Shown one piece after another: positions 1 through 11,340 of a DNA stretch of 64,000 bases; within the stretch, counting starts at the first letter, position 1, and each line of letters starts with the position of its first letter. Made by a program: the position numbers and the translations under genes. Source of the stretch: Undaria pinnatifida (lineage: Eukaryota; Sar; Phaeophyceae; Laminariales; Alariaceae); assembly GCA_012845835.1 (NCBI GenBank), contig JABAKD010000010.1, forward strand, positions 13,114,973 to 13,178,972, read 5' to 3'. The notes below the pieces were generated by a model. That model was not told the origin of the DNA and ran no database searches. It saw nothing but the letters and a program-made list of their open reading frames with translations.

Positions 1-811
1 TGCGGCTGCGTAAGTTGTCCCACTAATCCTCCCCTCCCCCCCTCCTTCCTTACCTCCGTGATATACTAGCAAAATTTTGTTTTTTGTCCCGAAAAAGACG
101 GGTGCAGCGCATAAGAGCTTTACTGAACTGGGCAACTGTGTCGTGTTACTCGACAATCGACCGATGACGGCAGGTTGTGTCAGAGGACGCGAAAGGGAAG
201 ATTGTGACTGCCTCCTCCCCGCCCCCTTAGCCCTCAACTGCCCCCCCCCCCCCCGCATGATACGATCATTACGCACTTCTCCTGTTGTGCCCTCTGACCC
301 CATGCCTGTGCGCTCCGGGCATAACCTTGCTCTTAGCTGGACTTTAACGCCGTGTCGTATTGCGCGACAATCGATCGATCGTTGGTGGCAGGATATCTCA
401 GCAGACGCGAGCAGATAGATTATTACTGCCCCCCCTCCTCCCTCCCTCCCTCCCTCTCTCCCTTCCTTGACCCCAAATTTCCCCCCTCCCCCGCCTCCTC
501 GTCCATATCCTCTCTGGCCGTGCCTGTGCGCTCCGGACCGAACTTCAACCCCATTTTTAGCTCTGCTTCCTACGTTTTGAGGACAAACTGCTGGGGGGCA
601 GGTTTAGGTACCGGGTAGCTTTTTTGTTTCGCTGCATCAACCCACCCACCCACCCACCCTACCCTACCCTACCCTCGTGTTTGGTGACAAGTTACTTGAA
701 TTTAGAATGGGATATTGGTTGCTGTGCTCAAAACAAAAATGGGGGTTAACTGGATTTGGACTGGACCATTGTCCCGTGTCGCTCGACTTTCGATCGGATC
801 GATGGCGGCAG
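1..811 (+). other. Intronic region with two decayed copies of exon a
   Basis: Positions 136-212 and 351-431 align with 774-850, which spans the acceptor and start of exon a. Copy 1 would still read VVSEDAKGKIVTA; copy 2 carries a stop. Between them are C/T-rich tracts and a shared segment starting CCTGTGCGCTCCGG at 304 and 522. A CCCTA x4 run lies near 656-674. No independent gene is seen. Confidence 0.7.
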
Positions 812-919
812 GTTGTCTCGGCGGACGCGAGCGGGAAGATTTTGACGTGGGATGCGAGAACGGGAGGCATCGTGGACTCTTACAGCCTCGAAGACCCCAT
901 CCACATCTCGCACATACAA
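812..919 (+). CDS. WDR13-like gene, exon a
   Basis: The acceptor GGCGGCAG precedes 812 and the donor GTGAGT follows 919. The exon has 36 codons, phase 0 at both ends, and encodes VVSADASGKILTWDARTGG, a WD40 blade strand with the WD dipeptide. Confidence 0.9.
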
Positions 920-3900
920 GTGAGTCAGTCACACAGCTGGATGCCCCCCCCCCCCTCCCCCCCCCCCCCCCCCCCCCCCCCCGCCTTCCCCCGACTGTGT
1001 CATGCCTCCTTAAGAGCGACAACCAAACCAATTGAGGTTAGTGTGAATTAATCCGAGTCTCAACTCTGGTGTAGATCTGCCCCCCCCCTTGTTTCAATGG
1101 GGAAGAATCTTGTTTTCTTTAGTTAGACTCTGTATACTGCAGTAAGTCTGATTTTGTACGGTGCAGTTATGAAGGAGTTCCATTTTTTTTTTTTTTTCGG
1201 GGGGGGGGGGAGGCGACAAACTATGTGGGAATTTGTGTGTGAGATGAAATGGGATGATTTTTGCCTTAACTCCAATAGACCTGTACATACTTTTTGAACT
1301 CAAAATAATATTTTTGGGGGATGAAAAGTTGTTGATTAAAAGTCTCACCTGTTGGGCTACTCCATCCACGGGACGGTACTGGGAGTTCAAGAACCCTTGG
1401 AGCGTTTTCCACACGTACGACTAATCACCGATCCCCACTTGACGATCTAGATCTTTCAAGGAAGATCTATCTTGCATGGTCTATAGCTCATGTTTTCGGG
1501 GTGGGAGCAGTACGATCTGCATGATCTACGTATCATTTTTTTTCTCTTCCAGGTTTGGATATATGTGCTCTTTCTGTGCAGATCCTGCAAGTAGCTCTTA
1601 ACAGCATGTATAGGATGTATTACTATTATTAGTGTAGATGACCTAGAGCGTGGTGTGCTCGAGGTGAGAGCCTTTTTCTCAGCTTCGGAAGGAAAGTCGC
1701 GGTCATGCCGGGAAAAATTCGAAACCGCGCACGTGATGCTATCGCTGGAAGTCCAGCCTGTTGGGCTGCTTGAGTCACACTAGATGATCTAGAGCGTGGT
1801 GTGTTCGAGGTATGAGCCTTTTTTTTTTTCAACTCAGAAAAGAAGAGTCGGTCATGCCGGGAAATTGAGCCCGCGCACGTCATGCTATCGTTGGAAGTCC
1901 AGCCTGTTGGGCTGCTTGAGTCACACTAGATGATCTAGAGCGTGGTGTGTTCGAGGTATGAGCCTTTTTTTTTTTCAACTCAGAAAAGAAAAGTCGATCA
2001 TGCCGGGAAATTGAGCCCGCGCACGTCGTGCTATAGTTGGAAGTCCAACCTGTTGGGCTGCTTGAGTCACACGGTAGTGTGGCTCGAGTAGGCCAAGAGG
2101 TTGGACTTCTGACCAACAGAAAGCATTTTTTATTAAAGTGTTTCCAACTATACGTCAGCTGTGAGTTCGACCAATTTTCGTGGTCGATACCCATACTTTG
2201 CAAACTACGTTGTCGTCCACTCCGGCCGCGCGTTTGTACGGATATTTGATATCGTTTTTTTTTAAACTAATTTTTGCTGTAAGTGACTAGCTATTAATAT
2301 TAGTGATGTATTAGCCTTATCAAATAACCACCTTCGGTTCCAAAAATATAACATTTTGGTCCTAAAACTGAATTTTTCATGAAAATAAATGATAAGTATA
2401 CCCTTTATATGTAAAGTAAAAGAAACTAATCCCCCAGTAAAGAATTTGTTTTACAAGAAGAAAACCACTATTATTACGTCCACGGCGGTAGTCTGTTATA
2501 GAGGGCCGTAGTAATTGGTACCTATGGTACGCACAAGAAAAAACTTTGTACAGTAGGTGGCCCTATATAGTGCGGGTATGTGTCACGAAAAATTACCCGC
2601 ACTATACCGGGCACCCGCACTATATAAAAACCGGCCACTATAGAGAGGTCTATATTCTGCCAAACGATTTCACCCGCACAATATCGGACACCCGCACTAT
2701 ATGACCTGCACTATGTGGGGCCACCTACTGTACCTGGTATTCCCTTGTTTCTTTTCAGGGCTGTGTTTCGGTACCGATGTTTTTCGATATATCGGACGAC
2801 CCGATATATATATATATATTATATCGGGAAATCGATCCGATATTTTCAGCGTATGGGTTTCATACAGAGTAGGAAGGCATACATAGCAGGGAAATAGGGG
2901 ATGCAGTATCGTTGGATGCTACCGGTACACAGCCGCACTGTTTTTGCTGTGTTCCCCCGTGGTAGAAGTGCACCCTTGTTCTTATGGGTTTATACAGAGT
3001 AGAAAGGCACACATAGCTGGGAAATCGGGGATATAGTATCGTTGGATGCTACCGGTACACAGCCGTACTGTTTTTGCTGTGTTCCCCTGCAGTAGAGGTG
3101 GACCCTTGTTCTTCTTGAGACTCGTCGCTTGACGAGCGTTGTACCCCCCCACCCACAAAAGAATGTGTGTTTTTTCTTTAAGAAAAATTTAAAGTACAAC
3201 CCGGATGTACAAAACCTCGTGGACCGAAATCGCTCTTGACCAAATCCAGGGGATGCGTATGTCGTTCAAAGAGAAAGAAGAAAAAAAAACGCCAAGACCG
3301 GAGAATCACGCAGCTTGCAAAAATGAGTATCGGCCCTTGAATTGGTCTTAGTCACAGCTGATGTATTTGAAACGATTTGGAAAAAAAAAACATGTTTTTG
3401 TTGATGTTAATCCTGGCAACATCCATAGGAGTCATATGCATATACTTGGAAGTACGTATTCAAAGGACAATTGATCTGTCTGTAAGAACGACCGACCGGT
3501 AAATATCACACAGCTTGCAAAGATGGGTATCGACCCTAAAATTTATCGAACTCAAAACTAACGTATTTACAGCAGTAAAATATTTTTTTGAACAAAAAGC
3601 TTAAATAGTACACGGTATCGCAAAACCACAAAACAAAGGCTTTCCGACGATTTGGGTTAAGAACGAGCCGCCGCCCCCAGATTAGAAAAATGGTTTAGCC
3701 AGTATATGCTACCCCTGTCGTAGCACACGTCTCGTGACAGGGTTAACGCCTTCCCCACTGGAAACCCGTTTTTGGAGGAAAATTACTTAGGATTGATATA
3801 GGGCGGGGTTTGGGGGCTCCAAAGGGGTTAGGGGGCATCCTCTCAAACCGGGACGGTGATGCGGCGCTAGCGCGCGGGGCAGATGCGGGTACTGCTGTTG

Positions 3901-6900
3901 TGTGGTTTGTCTGGTTGCTTGCCGTAGCTGTTGATTGCTGGTGGATAGCATTGCTGTTGGCAGAGCGCGTAAGGTGTGGTTTATAGCCGGTACCAGCGAA
4001 GAAAGTGTCCCTAGGTCGTTGTGAGCACAAATGGAATTCGAGAGTTGAACCAATCGCAACCAAGGCGAAAGACAGCAGATGCCACCGAAAATATTTTTTC
4101 AGCGGCTCAAAACGTAAGGTCACCGTAATTATTCCATCACCCATTAGAGTAGCCGATGGTGGGCAAAAGGACGCGACGATTATATCCGGCTCTTATTAGG
4201 AACAAGGAAGAACGAAACTGCTTGAGATAAGCAGCAGCAGCCGCAGTGAAGGATGGACGATGTTGCAGACGTCCTGGCGCCTCCCTATTGCATCATATAT
4301 GCGTTCCGTATCGGCGGCCCGTTGCATGTTCTCCACCTCTCCGTCAACGCGGGCATGGAGAATCCGTTTTTCGTGGGTCCTCTCGGGAAGGGTGCTTGGC
4401 ACAACTGACCACGGCGGCACCTGCTTAGTTTGCTCGGCATCATCTGGTACAGCACGAGCCGATCGGATGTTGCCAACACGACTTGGCAGTACAAGACTAT
4501 GATGATAAACTCAGCTCTATCTCCCCCCCTCCACCCCGACTTCCAGCGCCGCTTGGTCTTCGCGCGTATCCGCTTCAAGCGCGCTTCCTCCGCAGCAATT
4601 CGTCCCCCAATTCGGCTACCACATCATTCCTGAACAGCTCTTATCTCTGCGATGACTGTTTGCGCTGTTCGGCGATTGTTTCAGCTGATCGTCGACCTTT
4701 GACTTCCTCAGCGCACCGAGCAACGGCCGCGACACGGGCTCGCGTCGCGTCGTTGTTCGGTCGCTGCAACGCTTGATGGTCACCACGCTGCGCGAAAATC
4801 TCAGCGCAGCGCGCCTTACTACCCCCATCTCGGGGAACGACCTTCCCGTCCGAGCGACGAGCTCATCGCTAGTTTTGTTTTTTAGAGCCGCTCTCCTGTT
4901 TTTTTTTCGGTTTCGGCTTCTTCCTCCCTCGGTTATTGGCCGTTTTATCTGACTACTCGTATACTGGGTATTTCTGTTCTTGAGCTGTACCGGTCGTATT
5001 ATGGTGCGGTTTGTGATATGGCTAAACAACCCAGCTAGTGCATATGCTGTTTACTTTTTCTATTGACAATCGCGAACCCTGCAAAGTAACAAAAAAACAA
5101 TCGAAACAGTTAATTTGTCCGGTTGAAATATGGTCGACAGAGGGCGCGGTAACACTTTTTAAAGATAGAACACACGACTTCACACCGTTTCCCGACGTCT
5201 GGAGACTTGATTCGTACGGCATGGCGAGCATTTGCCGATCTTGTGGCGATTTCTAGTGTACTCTACAAAAAAAATCAACATGTTTTGAAGCCTGAACGGA
5301 TGGTCATTCGTCTTGCTCGAGTTTTGGTCTCCTGGTTGACGGTTTTGTTGCGCATGTCTTGAATTTCATCGTGCCACTTTTTTTCTGGTCGTTTTGCACC
5401 TTACGCGCTATGCTAACTGCTGGCTCTCCTTTTCCGGGTTGAGAGTTTCGGGGGGTGCCGCTGCCGCCGCCGCTGCTGCTGCTGCTGCTGCTATTGCTGG
5501 TGTTGCTGCTGCTGTTGTTTTGGGTGTTGCTGATGTCGTTGCTGCTGCTGCTGCTGCTGCTGCTGATATTGTTGTTGCTGTTGTTTTTGGTGTTGCTGGT
5601 GTAGTTGCTGCTGCTGCTGTTAATACTGCTGCTGTTATTGTTGCTGCTGTTGCTGCCGTTGCTGCCGCTATTGCTGCCGCTATTGCTGCTGCTGTTTCTG
5701 CTGCTATTGCTGCTGCTGTTGCTGCTGCTTTTGCTGCTGTTATTGCTGCTGCTGTTATTGCTGCTGCTGTTATTGCTGCTGCTGTTGCTGCTGCTGCTAT
5801 TGCTGCTGCTATTGCTGCTGCTATTGCTGCTGCTTTTGCTGCTATTATTGCTGCTGCTGCTAATGCTGCTGCTATTGCTGGCGCTGCTGTTGCTGCTGTT
5901 GTTGCTGCTGTGCCTGGTCAACTCTGCCCTTGGCACTGAATGCCTGTCCGCTGCAGTCTATCGACTTATTCTGGGGGTTGGAACAGGTTGGAGCGTTCCC
6001 GCTCCGAGGCAGTGAGGACAACGGTAACGAATACAACCGAACACACCCGAAACAAGCGTCTGTCCCCTGTTCCCTCCTCCGCTTCGCGCTTAGTACAAGC
6101 AATGTCTGCCTGATCGGTGAAAACCCGACGTGCTCCATCCCGGCATTGTAGGGATGCGAGGGTCCATGGTCATACGACTACGGCCATGCATGAATATCGA
6201 ATATCGAGCACACCCCCCCCCCCTTCCCTTCCCTCTCCCTTTCCCCTCTCCCCCACGCTCTCCGTGCGCCTCCCGCCCTCCTCCTCCCCCCCACCCCCCA
6301 CCCCCCACCCCCTCCCCCCACACCCCATCCCTCCCCACACGCACATACCCCCAATTCCCAAGGTCAACGCCCCCACCCCCCCGGCCTCACCTGTTCCCCC
6401 CCTACCCCCTCCCTCATTTCCTGGCTTCCTTGTTCTGCTAATGGAACCATATTCTCTTCATAACCCAGGCATCTCCGCCTGACGCCGGGAGGCAAGACGA
6501 GGAAGGTCTCCTCCTAGCCGCCAACTGCTTCGACAACACCCTCCGGGTCTTCCATCGAAAATTCCTGAACAAGCCGCGAAGCGCGGCGGTAGCAATCGGT
6601 GCTCCCGCGCCGGGATTTGTTGCCGCTGCCGCCGGCGCCGCACCTGACGCGACGATTGCGACTGACGCGGGTGGTCTTGCTGGGGGTGGAGGTGCCGGCG
6701 GTGGTGGTGGGGGCGGGGGCGGGGGGGGGGTGAGCTGGGCGGGCGGGGTGGAAGGGGGAGGGGGAGGGGGAGGGGGGGGGGGGGGGGGGGGGGGGCAGGT
6801 GCCGGTGCAGGTGCAAGCGCAGCCGCAAGTACAGCCGCAAGTGCAACCACCGCAGGAGCCGTCCTTGCAGCTGATGCACGCGCTGAGGGGACATACGGTC

Positions 6901-9370
6901 AAGAATTGGCCGATACGGTAGGATGATTGGGGTTATTTAGCGGGGGGGGGGGGGGGGGGGTTGCGGAGTGATTAGGGGGAAAGAACATGGCCGATACTGC
7001 TGTATCGTGCGGTTATTTGCGGTCGTTGAGGGGGAATAAGGTTGCGATTTAGCCGATACGGTTTTGGTTAGGGTTATTGCGGGTGCTGAGGGTACATGGG
7101 GTGAAGAAAACAGCCGGTATGGCTAGGGTTTGGTGCTGTTTGCGGGCATTGAGGAGATACAAGGAAAACTAAATGACCGATCCAGTGTGATTGGGTTTTC
7201 GGCGATGTTTGCGGGGGGTGCCGGGATGTACGGTTTTGGGGCTGGTCGGTACGGTGTGATAAGGTATCGTGTGCTTTTGCTCGCGGGGTCGGTCCCTTCT
7301 TTTCCCTCGTGCGAAGGGGGGGGGGCAAGGACGGGAGGGAGGGAAGGACGGGGTAGGCTATAAACAGTCGCCTAGCTAGCCGCGTTAAGCGTGATAGGGT
7401 GAGAGGGTTCCGTGCCGCACAGCTCGGGAAAAAGAGAGAAGGGAGGAGGGGAAAGCCAAGCGAGCCCGATGTTTCTTATGGTCGCTATATGTGGCAGCAA
7501 CAGCCGCGGCGGTTGCAGCGACAGTGGCGCCATGTACTGTGAGCCCCAGCCCCTTTTTTGCTGAACGTTTCCAGCCCCCAACCCCCCCTCCCACTTCGGC
7601 CTTCCACCGCCCCCCTACTTCGTCGGCTGCTGTCTGTCTATCTGTCTCGCATGCCTTGTTTTCGGCTGTCCCTTCATCCCGCTCTTCCCTTCCCTGCGCT
7701 TATCACCCCCCTCCCGTCCCTGAGCTTGTTTCCCCCCTTCGCTGAACTTGTTCCTCCCTCCTCTCTGCCCTAATTTCCTCTTTTCATCCCCAGTTGCGCG
7801 TTCTTTCGGGGTTTGCATCACCGTCCTCCACGTGTTCGCCTCGGGGCCTCAAAGGGAGGCGACTCGCATTGGGGCAGCGGGGGTGTTGGGGGTAGCGGGG
7901 GAGGCGGTGGTGGTGGAGGCGGCAGCGGGGGAGGGGGCAGCGGGGGTGGGGGTGGTGGGGCGGGAGGCGGAGGGTTGGGTGGGGGGGGGGGGAGTAAGGG
8001 CGGGCGCGGGGGCATGGGGTACAACGACCTGGGGAATGATTGGCAGCACTCGTTGGTGCTGGCCACTGGGAGCGCGGATGGGAGCATTCATGTGTTCGAC
8101 CTTTCCAAGGGCCAGGTCGGTGGAACTGTTACGAAGTGCCCCCGATGGTTGTCTGTTTTGACGGTTTCGAGATACCACAAAGTGTGTTTGAGCTGAGGTG
8201 GGGAATGCAGCATTTTGTTTTCGAATGTTTTTTCGTTGTGTTTACTTTGTTTTTTTCGGCTGTTTTTGTACCCTCGGGCGCATGCTACTGACGACATGGG
8301 CGTGACGACGGCACGGCGAGGCGAGGCGTACTCTTTTTTTTTAATTGTGACGGCGTGGTGCGGGAAGCGCGTTCCGGCAACCTGCGCTGTTGGCCTTCGC
8401 TCGGAACCGCCGCTGTTGCTTCCTCGGCGCAGTATCCATGCCCCACTGCTGCAATGTGAAAAGCTGACCACTCTTACGTGTACATCCCCTTGGCAGCACT
8501 GTCGCTTTCACGTGTTGTTGGTCTTTGATCAATACTTCGAAGTATTATTTATTACAGTGTCATGCACCGGTATTATATGTAACGAATTCGTGAAAACCAT
8601 GAGAAATGTAAAACACCCGCGGCCGACGTATCGCGCACCCTGCAAAGAGTGGAGTATCCACCACCCACCCGGTGGATGAAGTCTCAGCACCCACGTGTTT
8701 CTAACAGGATTACGAGTTTGCTAGGTAATTTCTTCGTCGCGATCGGGTATAGAAGATTGCTGGAAAAAAACAATTGTGTCGATCTGGCAAATCCCCCCCA
8801 ACTTCTCTCATTCTCCCCCCCCCCCCCCCCCCCCACCCCCCCCCTCCCCTAAAAGAAAGCGGCTCACCCTTGATGCGTTTCGACAAACACCTCACGGCGC
8901 TCCAAGCTTGGTGCACGCGATGTCTGTCTGGTCGGTGAAAACCCGACGTGCTCCGTCTCGGCATAGTAGGGATACGCGGGTCTATGGTCATACGACTACG
9001 GCTATGCATGAACTGAGTGCACCCTCCCTGCCTCTGCCTCCCCCCCCCCCCCCCTCCCCGTTCCCCATCCCCTCCATCCCCCACGCCTCTTTCCGCAACC
9101 CCCCGCCCCACCTCTCTCAATCTTTCTCTCCACCCTCTCCCACCCCTCCGCCCTACCCGCAACCCTCCCACATATACACACTGCCGCTTCTCTGCGCGCG
9201 CTCCATTGTGGCCCTCACACCAGGGGGAGCAGATGCAGACGCTTCGAGGGCACCGCGACAGGGTCTACTCGGCCGACTTCCACCCCACCGAGCCGAAGCT
9301 CGTTTCCTGCAGCGCGGATCGAACGGTTCGGATCTGGGAGCCCAATCGGAAGCGACACTCGAGGAAATAA
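812..9370 (+). CDS. WDR13-like WD40 repeat protein, 3' part (4 exons)
   Basis: Exons 812-919, 6469-6917, 7794-8115 and 9224-9370 join in phases 0, 2 and 0 and end at a TAA. Together they encode about 257 residues with the signature of a beta-propeller: ADASGKILTWD, AANCFDNTLRVF, GHTVKNWPIR, ATGSADGSIHVFD and a final blade GHRDRVYSADFHP..SCSADRTVRIW. From memory, the order of a PIR-xx-FF segment, a TGSxD blade and a closing GH..D blade resembles animal WDR13, so I call it WDR13-like; another WD40 family is possible. The 5' end lies upstream of the window. Blades are interrupted by long glycine runs encoded by poly-G. WD40 propellers act as protein-binding platforms; no catalytic role is expected. 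The WD40 assignment is secure; the subfamily is not. Confidence 0.88.
1410..1640 (+). repeat. Dispersed AGATCT-rich repeat, copy 1
   Basis: It contains CGATCCCCACTTGACGATCT and many GATC/AGATCT words. The same sequence recurs inverted at about 40495-40735. Confidence 0.75.
1637..2075. repeat. Tandem triplication, about 147-bp unit
   Basis: Three copies begin at about 1637, 1783 and 1929, each starting GATGAYCTAGAGCGTGGTGT and containing a T-run and CATGCCGGGAAA. Copies 2 and 3 are nearly identical, so the duplication looks recent. Confidence 0.9.
2551..2730 (-). mobile_element. Pogo/Tigger-like MITE, 180 bp
   Basis: Perfect terminal inverted repeats CAGTAGGTGGCCC / GGGCCACCTACTG are flanked by TA on both sides. 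The interior repeats TATAGTGCGGGT several times. Both halves match the two ends of the 1.44-kb element at 44580-46023, inverted, so this is an internal-deletion derivative of that family. Confidence 0.92.
2850..3112. repeat. Tandem duplication, about 131-bp unit
   Basis: Two copies, starting near 2850 and 2983, share TATCGTTGGATGCTACCGGT and CTGTTTTTGCTGTGTTCCCC. No coding potential is seen. Confidence 0.85.
3743..3831 (+). mobile_element. TTAA MITE copy in WDR13-like gene intron
   Basis: TTAACGCCTTCCCCACTGG to CTCCAAAGGGGTTA, about 88 bp, with TTACTTAGGATTGATATAGG inside. Confidence 0.75.
5455..5925. repeat. Degenerate (GCT/GTT/ATT)n trinucleotide array, about 470 bp
   Basis: This intronic array has a three-base period throughout. 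It opens poly-Ala, poly-Leu and poly-Ser/Asn reading frames on both strands. None has splice context matching the WD40 gene, so these are repeat artefacts. Confidence 0.9.
6081..6223 (+). repeat. RPT-A repeat upstream of exon b
   Basis: CGGTGAAAACCCGACGTGC, GGCATTGTAGGGATGCGAGG and CGACTACGGCCATGCATG, ending in a C-tract that continues C-rich to the acceptor at 6468. Confidence 0.9.
6469..6917 (+). CDS. WDR13-like gene, exon b
   Basis: It follows a C-rich tract and AACCCAG. It encodes LLLAANCFDNTLRVFHRKF, then an Ala/Gly-rich loop, a poly-Gly stretch from the G-run near 6770-6795, a Gln/Val/Pro-rich stretch and GHTVKNWPI, ending in phase 2. A second in-frame donor-like GTGAGC at 6730 could splice out the glycine loop. 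Confidence 0.85.
7794..8115 (+). CDS. WDR13-like gene, exon c
   Basis: It starts after CATCCCCAG and completes the Arg codon split across the intron. It encodes CAFFRGL, a glycine-rich loop of about 60 residues and the blade SLVLATGSADGSIHVFDLSK. The donor CAG/GTCGGT is weak but keeps frame with exon d. Confidence 0.85.
8860..9022 (+). repeat. RPT-A repeat upstream of exon d
   Basis: GGTGAAAACCCGACGTGCTC, GGCATAGTAGGGATACGCGG and CGACTACGGCTATGCATG, followed by about 200 bp of C-rich sequence up to the acceptor at 9223. Confidence 0.9.
9224..9370 (+). CDS. WDR13-like gene, terminal exon d
   Basis: The exon has 48 codons plus TAA. It encodes MQTLRGHRDRVYSADFHP and SCSADRTVRIWEPNRKRH, the closing WD blade. 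Its last codons form the first unit of a roughly 26-bp minisatellite that continues into the 3' UTR. Confidence 0.9.
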   Translation, partial: GEQMQTLRGHRDRVYSADFHPTEPKLVSCSADRTVRIWEPNRKRHSRK

Positions 9371-9510
9371 GGAGGGAGCGCCAGTCGGTACGATAATAAC
9401 AGGGAAGCGCCACACCCCGGGAAATGAAGGGGAAGTGGCATTCCAGGAAGTAAAAGGGAAGCGCCACTCGACAAAGAAGGGGTAAAGCGCCACTCAAAGA
9501 AAATATTGAG
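9349..9510 (+). repeat. About 26-bp minisatellite spanning the WD40 stop codon
   Basis: About six degenerate units of the form GGGAAGCGCCACTCSAGGAAATAA begin inside the last codons (RKRHSRK then stop) and run into the 3' UTR. Confidence 0.8.
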
Positions 9511-9658
9511 AAAGTGCCCAAGAAATAAGGAGGCGGGTGTTGGGGAGGGGAGCGGGCCTGGGTTCGGGCTCTGCTATCCTGACCTGACTGGCTGCGCCGA
9601 CGACGTTGGAGGTAAAAACCACTGGTTGGTTGCTTGTACAGTGAGGTTTTCCCTATGA

Positions 9659-9862
9659 TGCCGGTTGAATAGTGCGTGTTGCCGGTATAGTGCTGATTGA
9701 GTAGTGCATGTTTCCGGTATAGTGCCGTTTGAGTAGTGCATGTTTCCGGTATAGTGCCGGTTGAGTAGTGCATGTTTCCTGTATAGTGCCCTTTGAGTAG
9801 TGCATGTTGCCGGCATAGTGCCGGCCGAGTAGTGCATGTTGCGGGTATAGTGCCGGTGAAAT
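9659..9862 (+). repeat. Minisatellite, about 33-bp unit, six copies
   Basis: The unit resembles GAGTAGTGCATGTTTCCGGT followed by ATAGTGCCG. The TATAGTGCSGG word also iterates inside the pogo-like elements, so a common origin is possible. Confidence 0.9.
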
Positions 9863-9959
9863 CGCTTCGTACGGCTGGGATCCGCTACACTAGTACTAGT
9901 ATCGGTACTATAGCCATTAGTGCCGGTGTCCGCTATAGTGCCGGTGTTGTTGGCTGGCA

Positions 9960-11340
9960 CACACCGGCATTATAGGAAATAGACGAGGTAGTAAGAAATA
10001 TACGTTGACATTCTGAACAACAGAAGAAGCATGTGCTAATTGATTGGCGAGCAGACTGTTTGGGAAGGGGAGAAGGAGGGTTGGAGGTGGGGCGGGGGGC
10101 GAGGGGGGGAGGGGGGGGGGGGGGGGGGGGGGGCAGGGTTGCAGTCGCCGGTACACGGTATATACTTATTATACGTTCGTAGCCGTTTTATTTTCCCTGC
10201 AGGACCTTTTTTTTTTTCCTCCCGTGAGCGGAACACTGGACGATAATTGCTTTTGAGTCAAGGGTTTAAGAGGTACCCTCGGAAAGGCATTTATTCGAGT
10301 TAAGCCCCTTTGAAAATGGAGAACAGACGGTTTCAACGACAATTATATTCGAGTGCCATCGTTTGTGACCCAACTTTTGTTTTTCTTGCCTCTTTTTGCC
10401 TGTTTTTTTTCGCGAACTAGGGCCTTGCAGGCGTGTATCGCATCTCAAATCTGAAAAAGGAGGGGGCCGTGATTTGATGTTGTGCGGACGGAAGGAGAGA
10501 GGGTTTGAACGATAAATTGTGTGTGAGGGACATGATTTTGTGACCAACTTATTTTTTTCAACTGCTTTTTTTGCGAAGGGGGGCCTTGTAGCCGTCAATC
10601 TCGTCCCATGCCTCAAAACGAAAGGATCTATCTATGGTTTGAACGATAATTACATTCTTTTTAGTGCCATGATTTTTGTGGTGCGAGTTTTTTTTTGTTT
10701 CTTTTTTTTTTATTACGAGAACCATACGGCCTTACAGCCGTCCGTGTCTCGGGTATCCTGAAGATCAGACACCACCGAAAAATAAAATAAAATGTTTCGT
10801 TGTCTGGTTTATTGTGGTGTCCCACCTTGTTCTTGAGTTCCGGACACTAGGCACTTTTAATGTTTACATATAGTAGCCGATGCATTCAGTACACCCCGAC
10901 TGAGCGTGAGAGAGAGAAGCCGCTGTATGATGAGTGGGTAAATCGATGTGAAACAGAGCTTGCGGTGGACATCTCGTTTTTTTTCAACGGGAGGGGCGAG
11001 CACGGGGCGGGGGGAGGGGGGGGGGGGGGGGAGGGTAGAGCGCTCCGGGGCGGGGAGTGGAGGTTGTCGGTCGGTCGGCTGTCTGTATAGTTTTAGGCCG
11101 GTGCTGGCATTTTGTCGTTCGCCGCATAGATAATGTGCCGTGAGTTTTGGCATAGCAGGCGCAGAAGTACGTACAATATTTTATGTGGATTGAGCTTTCT
11201 TTTTTTCAACCTACGGTAAGGGTATAAGGGTATTAGTTATTATGTGTGTGGAAGAGTTTTCTTTTTTTTCAACGCGAGTAATTTAGAGTAATTTCTTTGT
11301 ATTTTACGATACGTGGTGCATGCAGGTAAACCATGCCCTT
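9960..11340. other. Intergenic, no gene seen
   Basis: This stretch contains poly-G runs (10105-10133, 11009-11030), T-runs and low-complexity sequence. ORFs here are short with no recognisable domains or paired splice sites. Confidence 0.6.

Larger units (their letters stand above)
920..6468 (+). other. Intron of WDR13-like gene (5.5 kb)
   Basis: Phases on both sides are 0, so a single intron explains the gap. It holds a 147-bp tandem triplication, a pogo-like MITE, a 131-bp duplication, a TTAA MITE, a trinucleotide array and an RPT-A repeat, listed separately. The rest (about 3200-3730 and 3832-5450) shows only weak ORFs. Confidence 0.7.

Noticed and set aside
656-674. CCCTA x4 run resembling telomere repeat
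   Set aside because: Too short and of the wrong unit for common telomeres; it merges with a CCCA run and is better seen as a microsatellite.
4196-5029. Minus-strand frames near 4285-4420 and 4616-5029 with protein-like composition
   Set aside because: Interrupted by stops, no recognised domain and no splice partner. Possibly a decayed transposon gene, but not supportable.
5304-6015. Long poly-Ser/Asn, poly-Ala and poly-Leu ORFs on both strands
   Set aside because: All are readings of the trinucleotide array at 5455-5925; they have no flanking conserved sequence or splice continuity.
6438-6902. Minus-strand Pro/Cys-rich ORFs
   Set aside because: They are antisense to WD40 exon b, whose frame is supported by WD motifs and splice phases.
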